The position numbers and the translations under genes were made by a program. The notes beneath the pieces were generated by a model. The model was not told where the DNA came from. It worked only from the letters and a program-made list of their open reading frames with translations, and searched no databases. From Leptidea sinapis (taxonomy: Eukaryota; Arthropoda; Insecta; Lepidoptera; Pieridae), in NCBI RefSeq assembly GCF_905404315.1, contig NC_066286.1, forward strand, positions 4,533,501 through 4,597,500: a DNA stretch of 64,000 nt. The letters are read 5' to 3'. Below, in pieces: positions 10,331 to 21,454 of the stretch (within the stretch, counting starts at the first letter, position 1; every line of letters begins with the position of its first letter).

Positions 10331-10731
10331 CTTTCATCTTCCTGGTAGGGAAACTATAAATTTCCGCTCTGGTTTTATATGAAAGTTAGCCACTATTTTC
10401 TTCAAAAATTTCTTAAATGGCTTAATGTCAGCTAGATGTACTTTGGAGCAGGTATGATTTTCTCTTGATCTAATCTACCAAACTTCAGCTGTTGTATAGT
10501 CATGAACGTTAGTTTCGAACTAAATTTGAGAAGTTCGTACCTTGTGCAAAATTTTGTGGTAAATTCAAGGGAATATTTTTTAACGTGCTTTGCCGAGAGG
10601 TCCACTAAACAGTCTAAAAGGGTCTCTTGATACACTTTGGCTGAGGTATTCAGTCTTTTTCCATACAGGTAGCGTGGTGCCCGTTGATAAGACGAAACAA
10701 AGGCTAATGCAGAATAATAACTAAGCTGCAA
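10331..10731 (-). pseudogene. Unidentified decayed coding segment or exon
   Basis: Right after a TGA, TTGCAG (an acceptor-like site) leads into a 99-codon open frame that is GC-richer than its flanks. It includes APRYLYGKRLNTSAKVYQET, LLDCLVDLSAKHVKKYSLEF and RLDQEKIIPAPKY. It stops at 10432. The next frame carries on coherently as HLADIKPFKKFLKKIVANFH and ends IKPERKFIVSLPGR-stop at about 10334. A frameshift joining two coherent frames is what a decayed gene would show. I recognise no family. It is neither the 310 bp repeat to its left nor any LINE motif I know. Confidence 0.35.
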
Positions 10732-10950
10732 CTTTCAAACTACATGTTGAGGATTATGATCATGCATTTTGTAATGTTCTTCAATTTTGAAAACTTTTCT
10801 TCAGTGATGAGGATAGGTATTTTAGTTTGTTACATCCGCAAAGCTGTCATTTTAACTATAAATATTGATATTGGCCATTTCATGTATATCAACTAGAACC
10901 TATTGGGAATTTTCATTTTACTTGCTGGATTGACCAGTAGACCACCTTTA

Positions 10951-11114
10951 CCAGTGAGTCTCTCTTGCACAGGATGCCAGCTAGATTATGGGCGCCGCTA
11001 AGAATTTTTGGGATTTTCAAAAATCCTGAGTGGCACTGCATTGTAATGGGCAGGACGTTTCAATTACTATCAGCTAAACGTCCAGCTCGTCTGGTCCCGT
11101 ATTTTCATAAAAAC
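10951..11114 (+). repeat. Family A repeat, internally deleted
   Basis: The start (CCAGTGAGTCTCTCTTGCAC) and the A-rich end are present. The interior jumps from ATTATGGGCG straight to the hairpin arm AAGAATTTTTGGG, losing about 130 bp. Confidence 0.8.
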
Positions 11115-11197
11115 AATTGAACAGCGGCCATCGATGTTTTAATAGAACTTCGCCATCCCATCTATTATGATCTTTGACAGAATAATATATATGTATA

Positions 11198-11403
11198 TTA
11201 TACCTCTAATATACTCTTTACTGTTAAACTTATAAGTGAGACAGCAATGACGGTAAGTACAATATAAATAACAGAAGTATACCTTATAAAGGTAACAATT
11301 TGTGAGAATTTAATATATTTTTCCTTCGTCATACCAACTCCAAGTTTGCTGTGCTGGCAAACATAATGCATCAAATCAACATTATCCATCGATAACGTCT
11401 CAA
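11198..11403 (-). CDS. Possible single exon of an unidentified membrane protein
   Basis: A 65-70 codon frame includes MDNVDLMHYVCQHSKLGVGM and TKEKYIKF, then a hydrophobic stretch of about 22 residues (SVIYIVLTVIAVSLISL) that looks like a transmembrane helix. It ends AGTATATTAGAG followed by GTATAATAT, which could be a splice donor just inside the frame end. AG dinucleotides near 11401-11412 could serve as an acceptor. No transposon motif is present. The frame could also be chance, as it is short and the DNA is AT-rich. No family is recognised. Confidence 0.25.
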
Positions 11404-11642
11404 CAATCACTTACGTGTGAAATGTCGCTGAACAAATTCAACGTACGCTTAAAATGCTTTCTTTGAATTTCTCATTGGATTGAACTTTACAGTACAGATG
11501 GAGTCGAATTCAATTATTGGTGAAATAACCTATATTATTAATTTTTGAAGTGATGACTTCTTAAGATACGAATGAAGATCACTTTTTTTTGTAGGTATAG
11601 AATGTGACTGAGATGTCATGTTTGAAAGCGTAACGCATGTTA

Positions 11643-11907
11643 TAACGGAGCCTATTTCTGCCGTGAAGCAGTAATGTGTAAACATTACTGTGCCTCAGTC
11701 TGAAGGGCGCCTTAGCTAGTGAAATTATTGGAGAAACGAGATTTAACATCTTATGTTTCAAGGTGACAAACGCAATTGTAGTGCCGCTCAGAATTTTTGG
11801 GTTTTTCAAGAATCCTGAGCGGCACTGCACTGTAATGGGCAGGGCATATCAATTACCATCAGCTGAACGTCCTCCTCGTCTCGTCCCTTATTTTCATTAA
11901 AAAAAAT
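11643..11907 (+). repeat. Family A repeat, 5'-truncated
   Basis: It begins at GGAGCCTATTTCTGCCGTGA, keeps the GTAATGTGTAAACATTAC palindrome and the CCGCTCAG hairpin, and ends TTATTTTCATTAAAAAAAA. Confidence 0.85.
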
Positions 11908-12014
11908 GTTCAGGTAAAATTGATTTGAGTCGACTAAGGGAGCGCAATCAGTTAGAGCAAAATTTACCAGAGTATTTAATATACAATCACAATTATACGC
12001 AATTATTATTATTA

Positions 12015-12250
12015 TTGTGCCGTTTGGTGTCGAGACACATAGCCAATATGGTAGGCGCTGAGAATGTGCAAAGTACTATCTACGCGCCTCAATAGGGCTC
12101 CTGGAAACCCAAGCGCTGCTGGCAGATTTTTCAAAGGATCAGCCTAGCTATCCAACGTGGAAATGCTCCCAGTATTCTTTGTACACTTCCCCGTAATGAT
12201 AGTTTTAATGTAACGTTATCATAGTATGGTAAATATGGATAAAACCATTA
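12015..12250 (+). mobile_element. LINE 3' end, family D copy 2
   Basis: It starts GTGCCGTTTGGTGTCGAGAC, as in copies at 1818 and 27160, and includes ATCCAACGTGGAAATGCTCC and CTTCCCCGTAATGATAG. It encodes remnants of the AIQRGNA block with disruptions. The 5' edge follows a short ATT run. Confidence 0.75.
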
Positions 12251-12624
12251 CAATTGTTGTATTATAGTACATTGAAGATGTTTATTATGTACTGTACTGT
12301 ATTTATTATTATGGCATACGATTGATCAATACTAATTTGCCTTAAAGTTTTATCTAACCTGTCATGTGGTTCGAAGCACCAAAAGCTTTTTTTTCATGCA
12401 TACATGCACTTATCGCCAAGTTGTAAAATCATTAGATTTAAAAAAAATCAAAAGAAATGGAGGTAGGCTTGTGGATTCATTAATAATTTGTAATGTGGAT
12501 AAAAAGTAAAGTAAAGTTAACCTAGCCTTAGAGAAGTATTCTATTTTACAATGTTGTTTATTTCCTTTGTGGCTCAAAGGTACGCTTGATTCAACTTAAT
12601 CAGATATCAATACTTATTTCATTT

Positions 12625-12975
12625 TTGAAGTTATACTTCTTTAGGCACGTAATTAAAAAATTATGAGAGTGAAATTTTAAGATGCGCGCGCATCACTGTA
12701 ACACAAAAGTAACAGGGTGAAGTTGGTTCTTAAAATTTTCTGACGTTCGCTATATTCGATATTTTTTTTTTTTGTTTCTTCGTTCATTATTAGGACAGGC
12801 AAAGGGTTCTAGCCCATACAGCCGTATTCGTTATGCAATAATAAATGTTCAAGGCCATCTTTGCAAGATTTTTACAATATTGTTTTTTCTACAAACGTGG
12901 AATAGCAGGAGGAATAAATAAATTTTAAGGATTTTTGCTTTGTTACTCCCAAGAAGTATGACTTCTTGCATGCAA
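12625..12975 (+). mobile_element. MITE-like element, family I copy 1
   Basis: Ends carry TTGAAGTTATACTTCTTTAG and, inverted, CCAAGAAGTATGACTTCTTG, and each end is itself palindromic. The interior shares GAAATTTTAAGATGCGCGC and TTATTAGGACAGGCAAAGG with copies at 16775 and 56948. The short minus-strand reading frame inside is not a gene. TIR length is about 20 bp. The superfamily is unknown. Confidence 0.75.
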
Positions 12976-13422
12976 ACATAAGTACACACATACTTTTATT
13001 AGCACCGTTGCTAACGTTGATAGGGATTTGCAAATACTTTATAAAAATATTGTACACCATAACAACGTAATTAATGTAATATGTTTTTCACTTTACTTAA
13101 AAAAATGAAAATAAAAAAGCTCAGATGGATTTCAACTTCAAACAAATCAAAATTATGTTATAAGCCCATTTGGAGAAAAAATATACGTATATAAGCACTT
13201 CACGTTTAATCTACAATAGGCTTTATTATTACCTAAAACTTATTTTTATTACTTATGAATAAATACTGTCGTGTTCAAATCTCATACAAATGTTTTAAAA
13301 CGTACTATCGACAAAATTGATTCATGAACCACTATGATGATAATTCATTTAAAATCATAAAAACAGTAAGATTTATATTTGCACGAAAAAGATTGAATGA
13401 AAATTCGTTGACTGTAAGTGTG

Positions 13423-13716
13423 TTTTTTTTATGAAAATAAGGGACGAGAAGAGCAGGACATTCAGCTACGCAGGGCGTATTACAATGTAGCGCCACTCCA
13501 CATTATTGAAAAATTCTGAGTGGCACTACAACAGCTGCGCTCGTCACCTTGAGAGATAAGATGTCAAGTCTCATTTGCCCAGTAATTTTACTATCTACGG
13601 CGCGCTTCAAACCGAAACACAGTAATGCTTACACGTTACTGCTTCAGGGCAGATATAGGCGCCGTTGTGGTACCCATAATATAGCCGGCTTCCGGTGCAA
13701 AGGAGCCTCCAACTGG
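13423..13716 (-). repeat. Family A repeat, small internal deletion
   Basis: The A-rich end is at left (TTTTTTTTATGAAAATAAGG) and the right end is GGAGCCTCCAACTGG. About 20 bp are missing after TTCAGCT relative to other copies. Confidence 0.85.
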
Positions 13717-14855
13717 TCTTATAATAAGATAACAGTTACTTAGGAAATATAATGTTCAAGCGAATGTAGACCTACTTGTATATTATGACTGTTGGAAAAT
13801 GACATTTTAAGGTGTGTCACGATTCAATTTTATCGATAGTAGAACTCAACGCATGCTCCATCTAAAAGTAAATGCACATATTTCTTGAATATCACAACAC
13901 AGTTTCCGTTGCTGACTGTACCGTATTTTTATTCTAGTACTGATGGATCGCCTCGGGAGCCAGTTTGATTTCTACTGAGGTAAATAAAACGTTATATTTA
14001 TAGTTTCCTTACACGGGACCAATCTAAACAAAAGTTACCCGACTATTTGTTTTGCTACCGAAATGATACCTTGTGTTATTACAGATGGGCTGTTTCCTTC
14101 ATTTTAAAGTCGTGCTTTTTATTTCCTATCTAAATTTTTTAGTTGAATAATGTCTCTTCTCACGTGGCACATACCTAAAGCTTTTTTAACTGTAGTAAGA
14201 TAACCATGATTCGGTATACGTCAAAGATACAGATCTGTTATATTTGTATGTCTGACAAATCTACAGTTTATAAAATTAATTTTTATTTTTTAATTCAAAA
14301 TTATATCCAACTAAAAGAGGTGGCTACCACAAAACACTGAACAAAACTCTTAATAAACTTTAGGAACAATGCCACTTATAATTATATTATAAGAATAGAG
14401 TTTTTTCTTACGAGAGAGACTACAAAATAATCATTAAATAAAATACATGTCATAGTAAAAAACACATCACATAATAAACAAATTTTAAACACAGTCATGT
14501 ATTTTCAAATAACATACATACATAAAAAAAAATTTAAAAATATATTTAGTTTTGTTATATTGTCGAATTTTGTATATATCTGCCCTTTGCCCGTTGCATA
14601 GATCTTTGGTAATTGTATAGCTTTTTTTTCAGTATTCTGAATTTATCTCTTTTAATCTGCATAGTTGAAAGTATAATGAAATACAAGAAAACATTATTAA
14701 TCTTTGGAATAACCGACAGCTCTGAATTTCAACCGTTGTTCTTTCAATAACCAATATTATGTTATCAACCTCATAATTGGTCCAATGATTGGATATTTGA
14801 GCTGTTCCATTAAATGTATTAGTCGACATTTTCGGAGAAGTAAAAACTTCGTGTT
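13717..14855. other. AT-rich sequence without recognisable gene
   Basis: There are only short chance frames. I see no repeat boundaries or RNA gene signatures. Confidence 0.45.
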
Positions 14856-14859
14856 CAAC

Positions 14860-15215
14860 CTTGATCTGCCCAATACTGAGTAAAGGTCTTTTCCATTTTA
14901 GACCATTTTGTGCGGTCCTGAGTTTACCGCATCCAGTCCTTCCCAGCCGCTTGCACCAAATCGTCCGTCCATCTTGCTGGCTGTCTCCCAACATTACTGA
15001 ACCCCTTTAGTGGTCTCCATTCCATATTCATATTCCATCAGACCTACGACAAATATGGCCCGTTCACTTCCACTTCCCAGAGGCTATGGTTTTTGCAGAT
15101 AGTGCCGTTCTCTTGTAGATTTCGATGTTCCGGACGTGATCGCGTAGAGAAATCCTCAACATAGCTCTTTCCATAGCCCTTTGGGCGTCGTTGGACGAGC
15201 TGAAGTAAAAACTTC
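14860..15215 (-). mobile_element. Degraded RTE-type LINE C-terminus
   Basis: Reading the minus strand and tolerating shifts gives AQRAMERAMLRISLRDHVRN, IEIYKRT, later RWTDDLVQAAGKDWMR, a stop, then TQDRTKWSKMEKTF. These match the ordered C-terminal motifs of RTE-clade proteins, as in the better copy at 38.6 kb. The annotated frame at 14629-14994 is a shifted shadow of it. Confidence 0.7.
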
Positions 15216-15954
15216 TATAATTTAAGTAATATCAGATAATTATCAGGATGAAAGATGTTAAAATGGAAGATCTTCGTCAGGATCATCCTTGCTACATTTT
15301 AAAAAACAGTGCACTAAGATACGAAATAATAATAATTATAAAACCTTATAAAAATTTGGATTTTAGATCATAATAATACGTCTTGATAGACCATGACAGC
15401 TGCTAAAACGTTGAAAAAAATAGACTTTAGAACCAACCTCTATTTTGAGCAATTCAAGCACAGCAAAACAAAGTGTTATACAAATCGCGAGTGTAAGGCG
15501 TCACGTACACTAAACTAATATTGCTTGCCCGTTCATATCGATTGTCTAACAGCAAGAGACTCTATATAGACATATAAATTATCTAAGATAAAGATACATA
15601 TTTATATCGTACTTTGAAAATCATTCATTCTAGGTAATTCATTCTAAGCATCCCATTTTTTAAAAGACAAAGTAGCGTATTGAAACTTCAAAATGCGATG
15701 TTCATATTTTATCTGTGAAAGTTGGTTCTGTTAATATTTCTATTCTAGCAAAAATAATGCATTTAAATCATAAATTGTTATAAATAATGAAACTAAAACT
15801 TTTACTAACACTAGGATTTAAGTTACTTTGTTACTAACACATATTAACAAATCTAAAATGTGTGATTGTTAGAAAATAGGTGAATTTCGTTCAAGGTTGA
15901 GTTTCTTTAGTGCTTAAGACACGTAAGGAAAAATAGACTATAACCCACCCCCTT

Positions 15955-16400
15955 CTCGCGTCGTATTCCTCATTGCTGAGGGTTTTGATTTCTCTGAGGA
16001 TTGAACTTTTCGACAATTGGTCGCTATCTGTGTCTGTCTTTGGCTACGTGCAGTGCGTCATGAAGTCCGGTATCCAGAGATGTGCGGATTTGGTCAGACC
16101 ATCTTATAGGACTGCCACCTCTGGGGCGTTGTCCGTCTACCTTCCTAGTAACCATCAGTTGTTCGAGGTTGTGGCCATCTTTTCTGTTGATATCTCCATA
16201 GAAATCTAAGATTCTACGGAGGCAGATGGATGAGAGTCTGGATTTGCACCAGAGTGTGGATAAGGATGGATTGTTTGGAACGGAATGCTGTGCAAGGGAT
16301 GAAGCATCTTCCTCAAGCATCACATCTCCAAGGCATCAGTCCGATCTCTGTCGGCCTTCTTTAGTGTCCATGTCTCAGCCCCACAGCTAAAGGTGGAAAA
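15955..16400 (-). mobile_element. Degraded RTE-type LINE C-terminus, second subfamily
   Basis: GAETWTLKKADRDRTDALEM, followed after a stop by a frame with EQLMVTRKVDGQRPRG and IRWSDQIRTSLD, then LHDALHVAKDRHR, is the C-terminal region of RTE-like ORF2. The best open part is 16024-16323. A related copy lies at 58215-58590. The flanking 16440-16680 is moderately GC-rich and unassigned. Confidence 0.75.
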
Positions 16401-16711
16401 ATTTAGTTGAGTTGACTAGCCTCATTTTAGTTTTCGTGAGATTTTACCTCGACACCCCCTCATCCCCTAATATTTAACCGCTTGACAATATCTCATTATA
16501 CGAAACATTTTAAAGCTCTTTCAAACCCATAGAGCAACACGGGCCACAAGGGGATCCACCAGTGGTCTGTGTTCGAACTTCATTTTACAATGCCTGTTGT
16601 AAGAATTGTGTTGAAAATAAAATCCCACGGTCGATCACATAGCCACGGCCAGAACTCCCACTTACTCATGCATGACCGACCCCGAGAATATGTACAAACA
16701 ATTATTTATTA

Positions 16712-17549
16712 CTAGCTATTACCCGCGACTTCGTGCGCGTGCAATAGTTACTTTAGGCAGCATTGTTTATTTTTGAAGTTATACTTCTTTAGGCGCGCTA
16801 TAAAAAATGATGAGAGTGAAATTTTAAGATGCGCGCACATCACTGTAACACAAAAGTAACAGGTTGAAGTTGGTTCCTAAAATTTTCTGACGTTTGCGAC
16901 ATTAGTTATTTTTTTTTTGTTTATTCGTCCATTATTAGGACAGCCAAAGTGTTCAAGCCCATACAGCCGTATTCATTATTTAATAAATAATTGTCAAAGC
17001 CATCTTTGCACGATGCTTACAAAATTGTTCTTTCTAAAAAACGTAGAATAGCACAAGGATTAATAATTTTAATGATTTTTGCTTCGTTAGGCCAAAGAAG
17101 TATAACTTCTTGCGTGCATACATAAGTACACACACTTTTTTTTAATATTGACTCACTTTGCAAATAATACAATACAAATTCTAAAGGTCTAAATTTTAAA
17201 AATGCTAGGATTAATATTAAAAAGTTTCATGGCGCTATCTCGGATAGTGACGAACTTTCAAACAAATTTCCACCCCCTATTTCATCCCCGCCAAGCCTTT
17301 TATTCACGTTAAAAGATAGCCTATGTCCATTCCCAAGCCCTTGTCTATCTCTGTAATATATTTCATCAAAATCGGTTGGGTGGCTTAGGCGTAAAAGCGT
17401 AACAAATTATTTATTAGCCAACCAAGTAGCCATAAACCATCTAGGAAAATTTTTTCATCGAATGGCGGTAGTTTCATGTCGATACGATCAGTGGTTTAGG
17501 CATAATTGAGCCTCAAACAAACACCATTTTCATTTTATATATATAAAGA
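16712..17549 (-). mobile_element. Helitron-like element carrying a MITE insertion
   Basis: The left end is CTAGCTATTACCCGCGACTT, which reads as a 3'-CTAG terminus on the minus strand. The right end TTTTATATATATAAAGA gives a 5'-TC start on that strand. The middle (16775-17120) is a family I MITE, so the original element was about 480 bp. Confidence 0.6.
16775..17120 (+). mobile_element. MITE-like element, family I copy 2
   Basis: TTGAAGTTATACTTCTTTAG at left and CCAAAGAAGTATAACTTCTT at right are inverted copies. The interior matches copies at 12625 and 56948 over almost the whole length. It is nested inside the Helitron-like element at 16712-17549. Confidence 0.8.
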
Positions 17550-18597
17550 AGTAGGGATTATACTACAACGTACACTGTCCTTAAAGGGGAGTCCTAATAC
17601 AGTGCACTTAAATCTATCTTTTACCTGATAACAATCATTATATTTAAAAATATATTATTTACAACGATAATTATTAAACAACTACTTAACAGCTATCTTA
17701 TGTGTAACTATCATAAAATTATACGCAAAGAGTTCTTCTTCAATACACATGCAGACTAACAGACAGACAGCACGCAATTGTGCCGTTCAGAATTCTTGAA
17801 AATGCCAAACTTGTAAACGATTTCAAATAAAATTTCGTGAATTACAATAACAATATTCGACCATTTGAAACTATGAAATCACCTCATAGCAATGACTTCC
17901 AACAGTTGTGGTTCAATAACATTTCTAATTGAAGGCAGAAAAAAACAAAAAAGAAGGTGTGGATTTCGTTTCCTGTACAGAGGAACCTATCATTATTTAC
18001 ACTGTCTTCGAGTTTTAAAACAAACTATTAAAATCTAAATGATGTTAAATACAAAGAACTAGACTTATTACTTGCAAATGCTAGGTAAAAAAATATGAAT
18101 ATCAAAGCAAAAAGTTTAAGCAAATATGAAAACTTAATACATGTTAGTATTCGCTACGGATTCAATTAGCGCCCCGTCCAGGTGGGAACCAGTTTAAACC
18201 GGTTGAAGCCGGCCAGTGCGGTGGAAATATCCGGATATCTCCAGAAATTTCGCTGCACCACGTGTGGTTTAATTTCATTCGGTGTTGCAACGTTGCAGTA
18301 TTTTCTTAACTACGTTTTTATTTGTGCTAAGCGTATTTTGACGTCCTCTAAAATTCCTACGTTTATTTCGGCTTACAACTAAGCTGAATATTTTTACGGC
18401 TATTTGCTTATTATTTTAGTTGTATGTACCTAATGAAGCATGGAGCATGTTTGTTTTTGTAATAAGATTTTTTCGTTTGTTGACTTTCTAAAGAAGTAAT
18501 ATTCTTTTCTCTTGGACGTTCGTCGGTAAATTCTCGTAACACTAAGTACTTCTTAAATACATTTATAATAAAATAGTTTTTTTAAGTATCAATCATG
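17550..18597. other. Mostly unassigned sequence
   Basis: A 30 bp piece of family A (GCAATTGTGCCGTTCAGAAT) lies near 17777-17800. A GC-richer patch at 18165-18310 holds a 66-codon plus-strand frame with no recognised motif. The rest is AT-rich. Confidence 0.45.
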
Positions 18598-18770
18598 GAC
18601 TATTGGCGCCTTCGACGTCTATTGTGCACCTATTTTGCCTTGTAGGGTGGGCGGCTGATTTGCCATCCTAACTCCTCAGTTTATAAAAATTCTCATGTTA
18701 CCCACGACCTCGCGGAGAGTCGGTGGTAGGTAGCCACGTATACAGCCACACTCTAAGGTTTACAATCAAT
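18598..18770. other. GC-rich unassigned patch
   Basis: It is noticeably GC-richer than its surroundings (TAGGGTGGGCGGCTGATTTG, CCCACGACCTCGCGGAGAGT). It lies directly before a tRNA-like SINE fragment. It could be a transposon remnant, but I recognise no protein motif. Confidence 0.4.
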
Positions 18771-18815
18771 GCGTCACTCGGACGGTTGGCTCAGTTGGTA
18801 GCTCGCGATATATTA
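18769..18815 (+). repeat. tRNA-like SINE fragment, family P
   Basis: GCGTCACTCGGACGGTTGGC then TCAGTTGG is an A-box-like head shared with the copies near 45.05 kb and 37.58 kb. It is truncated after about 45 bp. Confidence 0.55.
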
Positions 18816-19117
18816 TAATATACTCATAGTTTTTTACGTATTGATAAAAAAATCTTTATATACGTCATTATTATCATGTTAAGTAGGGATCAATTAACAA
18901 CCAAAAAATATTTTATAAGGTAGACAATGTCAAACATAAACCGATTACTAAAAATCATGCTGTTGCTAATCTCGTGAATTTTCATATTAAATTGAAAATG
19001 TGTGTTATTTTCTTAAAATTATAGCTGTTTGCACTTATATACATGCTTTTCGTGGAACAATAATTATACATATACGCTGATACTACTGTCTCAATATATT
19101 CATGTAAATCAAATACA

Positions 19118-19543
19118 ATTTGGTATCGAGACACTTGGCCCGTGGGGCTTAGAGGCGCGGAGAATGTACAAAGTACTACTACGCGCCTAAATAGGGCTAC
19201 TGGAAAACCAGGCGCTGGCAGATTTTGGTTAAGCTAGCTTTCCAACGCGGAAATGCTGCCAGTATTCTTGATATCATCATCATCAGCCGGAAGACGTCCA
19301 GTGCTGGACAAATGCCTCCCCCAAAGATTTCCACGACAATCGCTCCTGCGCTGCCCTCATCCAATGTAATCCGACGATCTTGACCATATTCGGTCCATCT
19401 TGTCCTACCTGTCTTCTCCTACCAACACTACGCCTTCCGGTATATTAATATTATTCTTAGTATACTTCCCCGTAATGATAGTTTAAATTTAATGTAATCA
19501 TAGTATTGTAAATATAGTTATAAGATTTGTTTTGTTTGAATAA
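19118..19543 (+). mobile_element. LINE 3' end, family D copy 3, with target-site duplication
   Basis: It is flanked by the perfect 12 bp direct repeat AAATCAAATACA (19106-19117 and 19544-19555), which fixes both ends of the insertion. It begins TTTGGTATCGAGACACTTGG and ends TTTTGTTTGAATAA. An RTE fragment (19272-19451) is inserted within it. Confidence 0.85.
19272..19451 (-). mobile_element. RTE LINE 3' fragment nested in family D copy
   Basis: It starts with (ATC)n and CAGCCGGAAGACGTCCAGTG, the RTE 3' end seen at 23.44 and 39.7 kb, and is truncated at CGCCTTCCGG. The host element is interrupted between ...AGTATTCTTG and TATACTTCCCCG, with TATTCTT present on both sides (19263 and 19452). Confidence 0.85.
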
Positions 19544-19848
19544 AAATCAAATACATAATTCTTGTAAAATCAATTTCGTATAAGTAGGCAAAATAAGGAT
19601 CACAGGACAAAATGTTATCGCAAAATTCAGCCGTATTTTCTTAATCGCGTTGATGTTAGTCCGGAAATTAAAATATTCATCCCAGAACAATCTCTGTCTC
19701 CATTCTGTTGGCTGTTGTTCGAATGACAAAAGGTTTTTTAGGAATTAACGCAACAGGGCTGATGTTTTTGTGTTATGAAATATTACATCTAAACTCTCTA
19801 TTATTGTAGACGTAAAATATAATTGTCAATATATATATAGAATAGTAC

Positions 19849-20222
19849 TAGCTGACCCGACAGACGTTGTTCTGTATATAATAAATAAAATAATGTTTTT
19901 ATATGAATTTGTCAATAATATATCATACCATCAAAAATTACTTCGTAAAACATGCACCCTGCTGTCGTAATGAAATTGTTTCACAGCAGAACTGTCAAAC
20001 CGTGCGTCACTAAATTCTCTCATAGAAATTATGTATGGACACATAAAAAGACAAACAAATTTGTTGTTTTTATTTAATTTAGCAGCATTTTCCTATTTAT
20101 TCACCTTTTAAACCATCCCTGGACTTCCACAAATAATTCAAGACCAAAATTAGCCAAATCGGTCCAGCCGTTCTCGAGTTTTAGCGAGACTAACGAACAG
20201 CAATTCATTTTATATATATAGA
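19849..20222 (-). mobile_element. Helitron-like element f
   Basis: On the minus strand it runs from 5'-TCTATATATATAAAATGAAT to GTCTGTCGGGTCAGCTAG-3'. It includes CTCGCTAAAACTCGAGAACG near the 5' end. It is related to the element at 45758-46110, sharing the GACGCACGGTTTGACAG block. It abuts the next element at 20223 with no spacer. Confidence 0.75.
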
Positions 20223-20576
20223 CTAGTGGACCCAACAGACGTTGTCCTGTACACATGTCTTAAATTTGAAAAATCGGTCCAGCCGTTAGGAGCATTTCAC
20301 TAACATACACATGAGCAGGAGAATTATATTATATGGGCGGAATTGAGAATCTAAACCAATCTCAAATTCACTGAAACAAAGAAAAAAATCCTCAAAATCG
20401 GTCCAGCCGTTTAGGAGGTAGTTTAATTGTGAATCTAAACCATTTTCGAATCCACCTGAAGACACGCACCAATCTCAAATTGACTGGAACACACAAAAAT
20501 ATCATCAAAATCGGTCCAGCCGTCTAGAAGGAGTTCAGTGACATACACACGCACACAAGAAATATATATATAAAGA
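20223..20576 (-). mobile_element. Helitron-like element g
   Basis: The 3' end is CTAG at 20223 and the 5' end is TCTTTATATATATA (minus strand). Three internal repeats of a TCGGTCCAGCCGT block are spaced at roughly 90-130 bp. It is the same family as 46421-46748. Confidence 0.75.
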
Positions 20577-20582
20577 TATATT

Positions 20583-20850
20583 GACGACCTGTATAGGCGA
20601 GTGGTTAGCGATCCTACCTACTAAGCTAGAGGTCTCGGGTTTGAATCCCGATAGGTGCAAGCATTTATATGATGAATATGGATGTTTGTTTCCGAGTCAT
20701 GTATGTTTATATGTATTTATGTATGTTTAAGTAAGTATATTGTATTAAATATATCATTGTCTTGTAAGACATAACACAGGTTATATATGCTTAACTTAGG
20801 GCAAGATAATTTGTGTAAAAAGTGTGTCAATATTATTATTATTATATAAT
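20583..20850 (+). mobile_element. tRNA-derived SINE, copy 1
   Basis: The head has an A box (TAGGCGAGTGG) and B box (GGGTTTGAATCCC), about 75 bp in all. The body includes GTTTGTTTCCGAGTCATG, ATATCATTGTCTTGTAAGAC and GGGCAAGATAATTTGTGTAA. It ends in an ATT-rich run. The whole body recurs at 50808-51079, which shows a SINE and not a free-standing tRNA gene. Confidence 0.85.
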
Positions 20851-20893
20851 ATTATAATTTTATTATATTATATATTTAATTATTACACGTATG

Positions 20894-20929
20894 TTTATTT
20901 TATTTTATTTTATTTTATTTTATTTTATT
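20894..20929 (+). repeat. (TTTTA)n microsatellite
   Basis: About seven tandem TTTTA units in AT-rich sequence. Confidence 0.9.
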
Positions 20930-21450
20930 CGTAAAACTTAAAGCAATACAGTTTTCACTTATATGTATTAACAAGAGCAATTATCGTAAAATACATTTAA
21001 GAAAAACATAGTAAATTAGAAGTAAAATACCACAAGAATTCTATAATACTAGCTAAATAATAAACAAGAATATACTTAATAAAAATTAAAAAGGGTTTCT
21101 TACTTTAAATTAATAAAGAACATAAATTAAGGACATGTACATAAAATAATATTAATAGTCAGAAGATTGGGTCAGAAGGTGATCAAATACTCGTGCAGTT
21201 TTCTTTCGATGATCCAATTCTGATGTTAATTTACATTCTAAATAGTTTTTCGATTGAAAATTTCTTTAGCCGCGTTCGGCACTTTTAGGTTAGCGTCACA
21301 AACATGCATTAGCATGTATTAAGAACAATGTTTAAGACTGGCATAAATAAAAAATCTAAAAAATAAATATCCTACTAATATAATAAATTCGAAAGTTTTT
21401 CAGTGTATGTATGTTTGTTTCGTCTTCACGCAAAAACAACTGAATGGATC
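20930..21450. other. AT-rich sequence, nothing recognised
   Basis: There is no gene, RNA or repeat boundary that I can support. Confidence 0.45.
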
Positions 21451-21454
21451 TAAA

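Noticed and set aside
12872..13060. Short minus-strand frame as a small protein
   Set aside because: Most of it lies within a family I MITE that recurs at two other sites without keeping the frame.
20583..20660. Possible functional tRNA gene
   Set aside because: A and B boxes are present, but the same head plus 190 bp body recurs at 50808, so it is a SINE.
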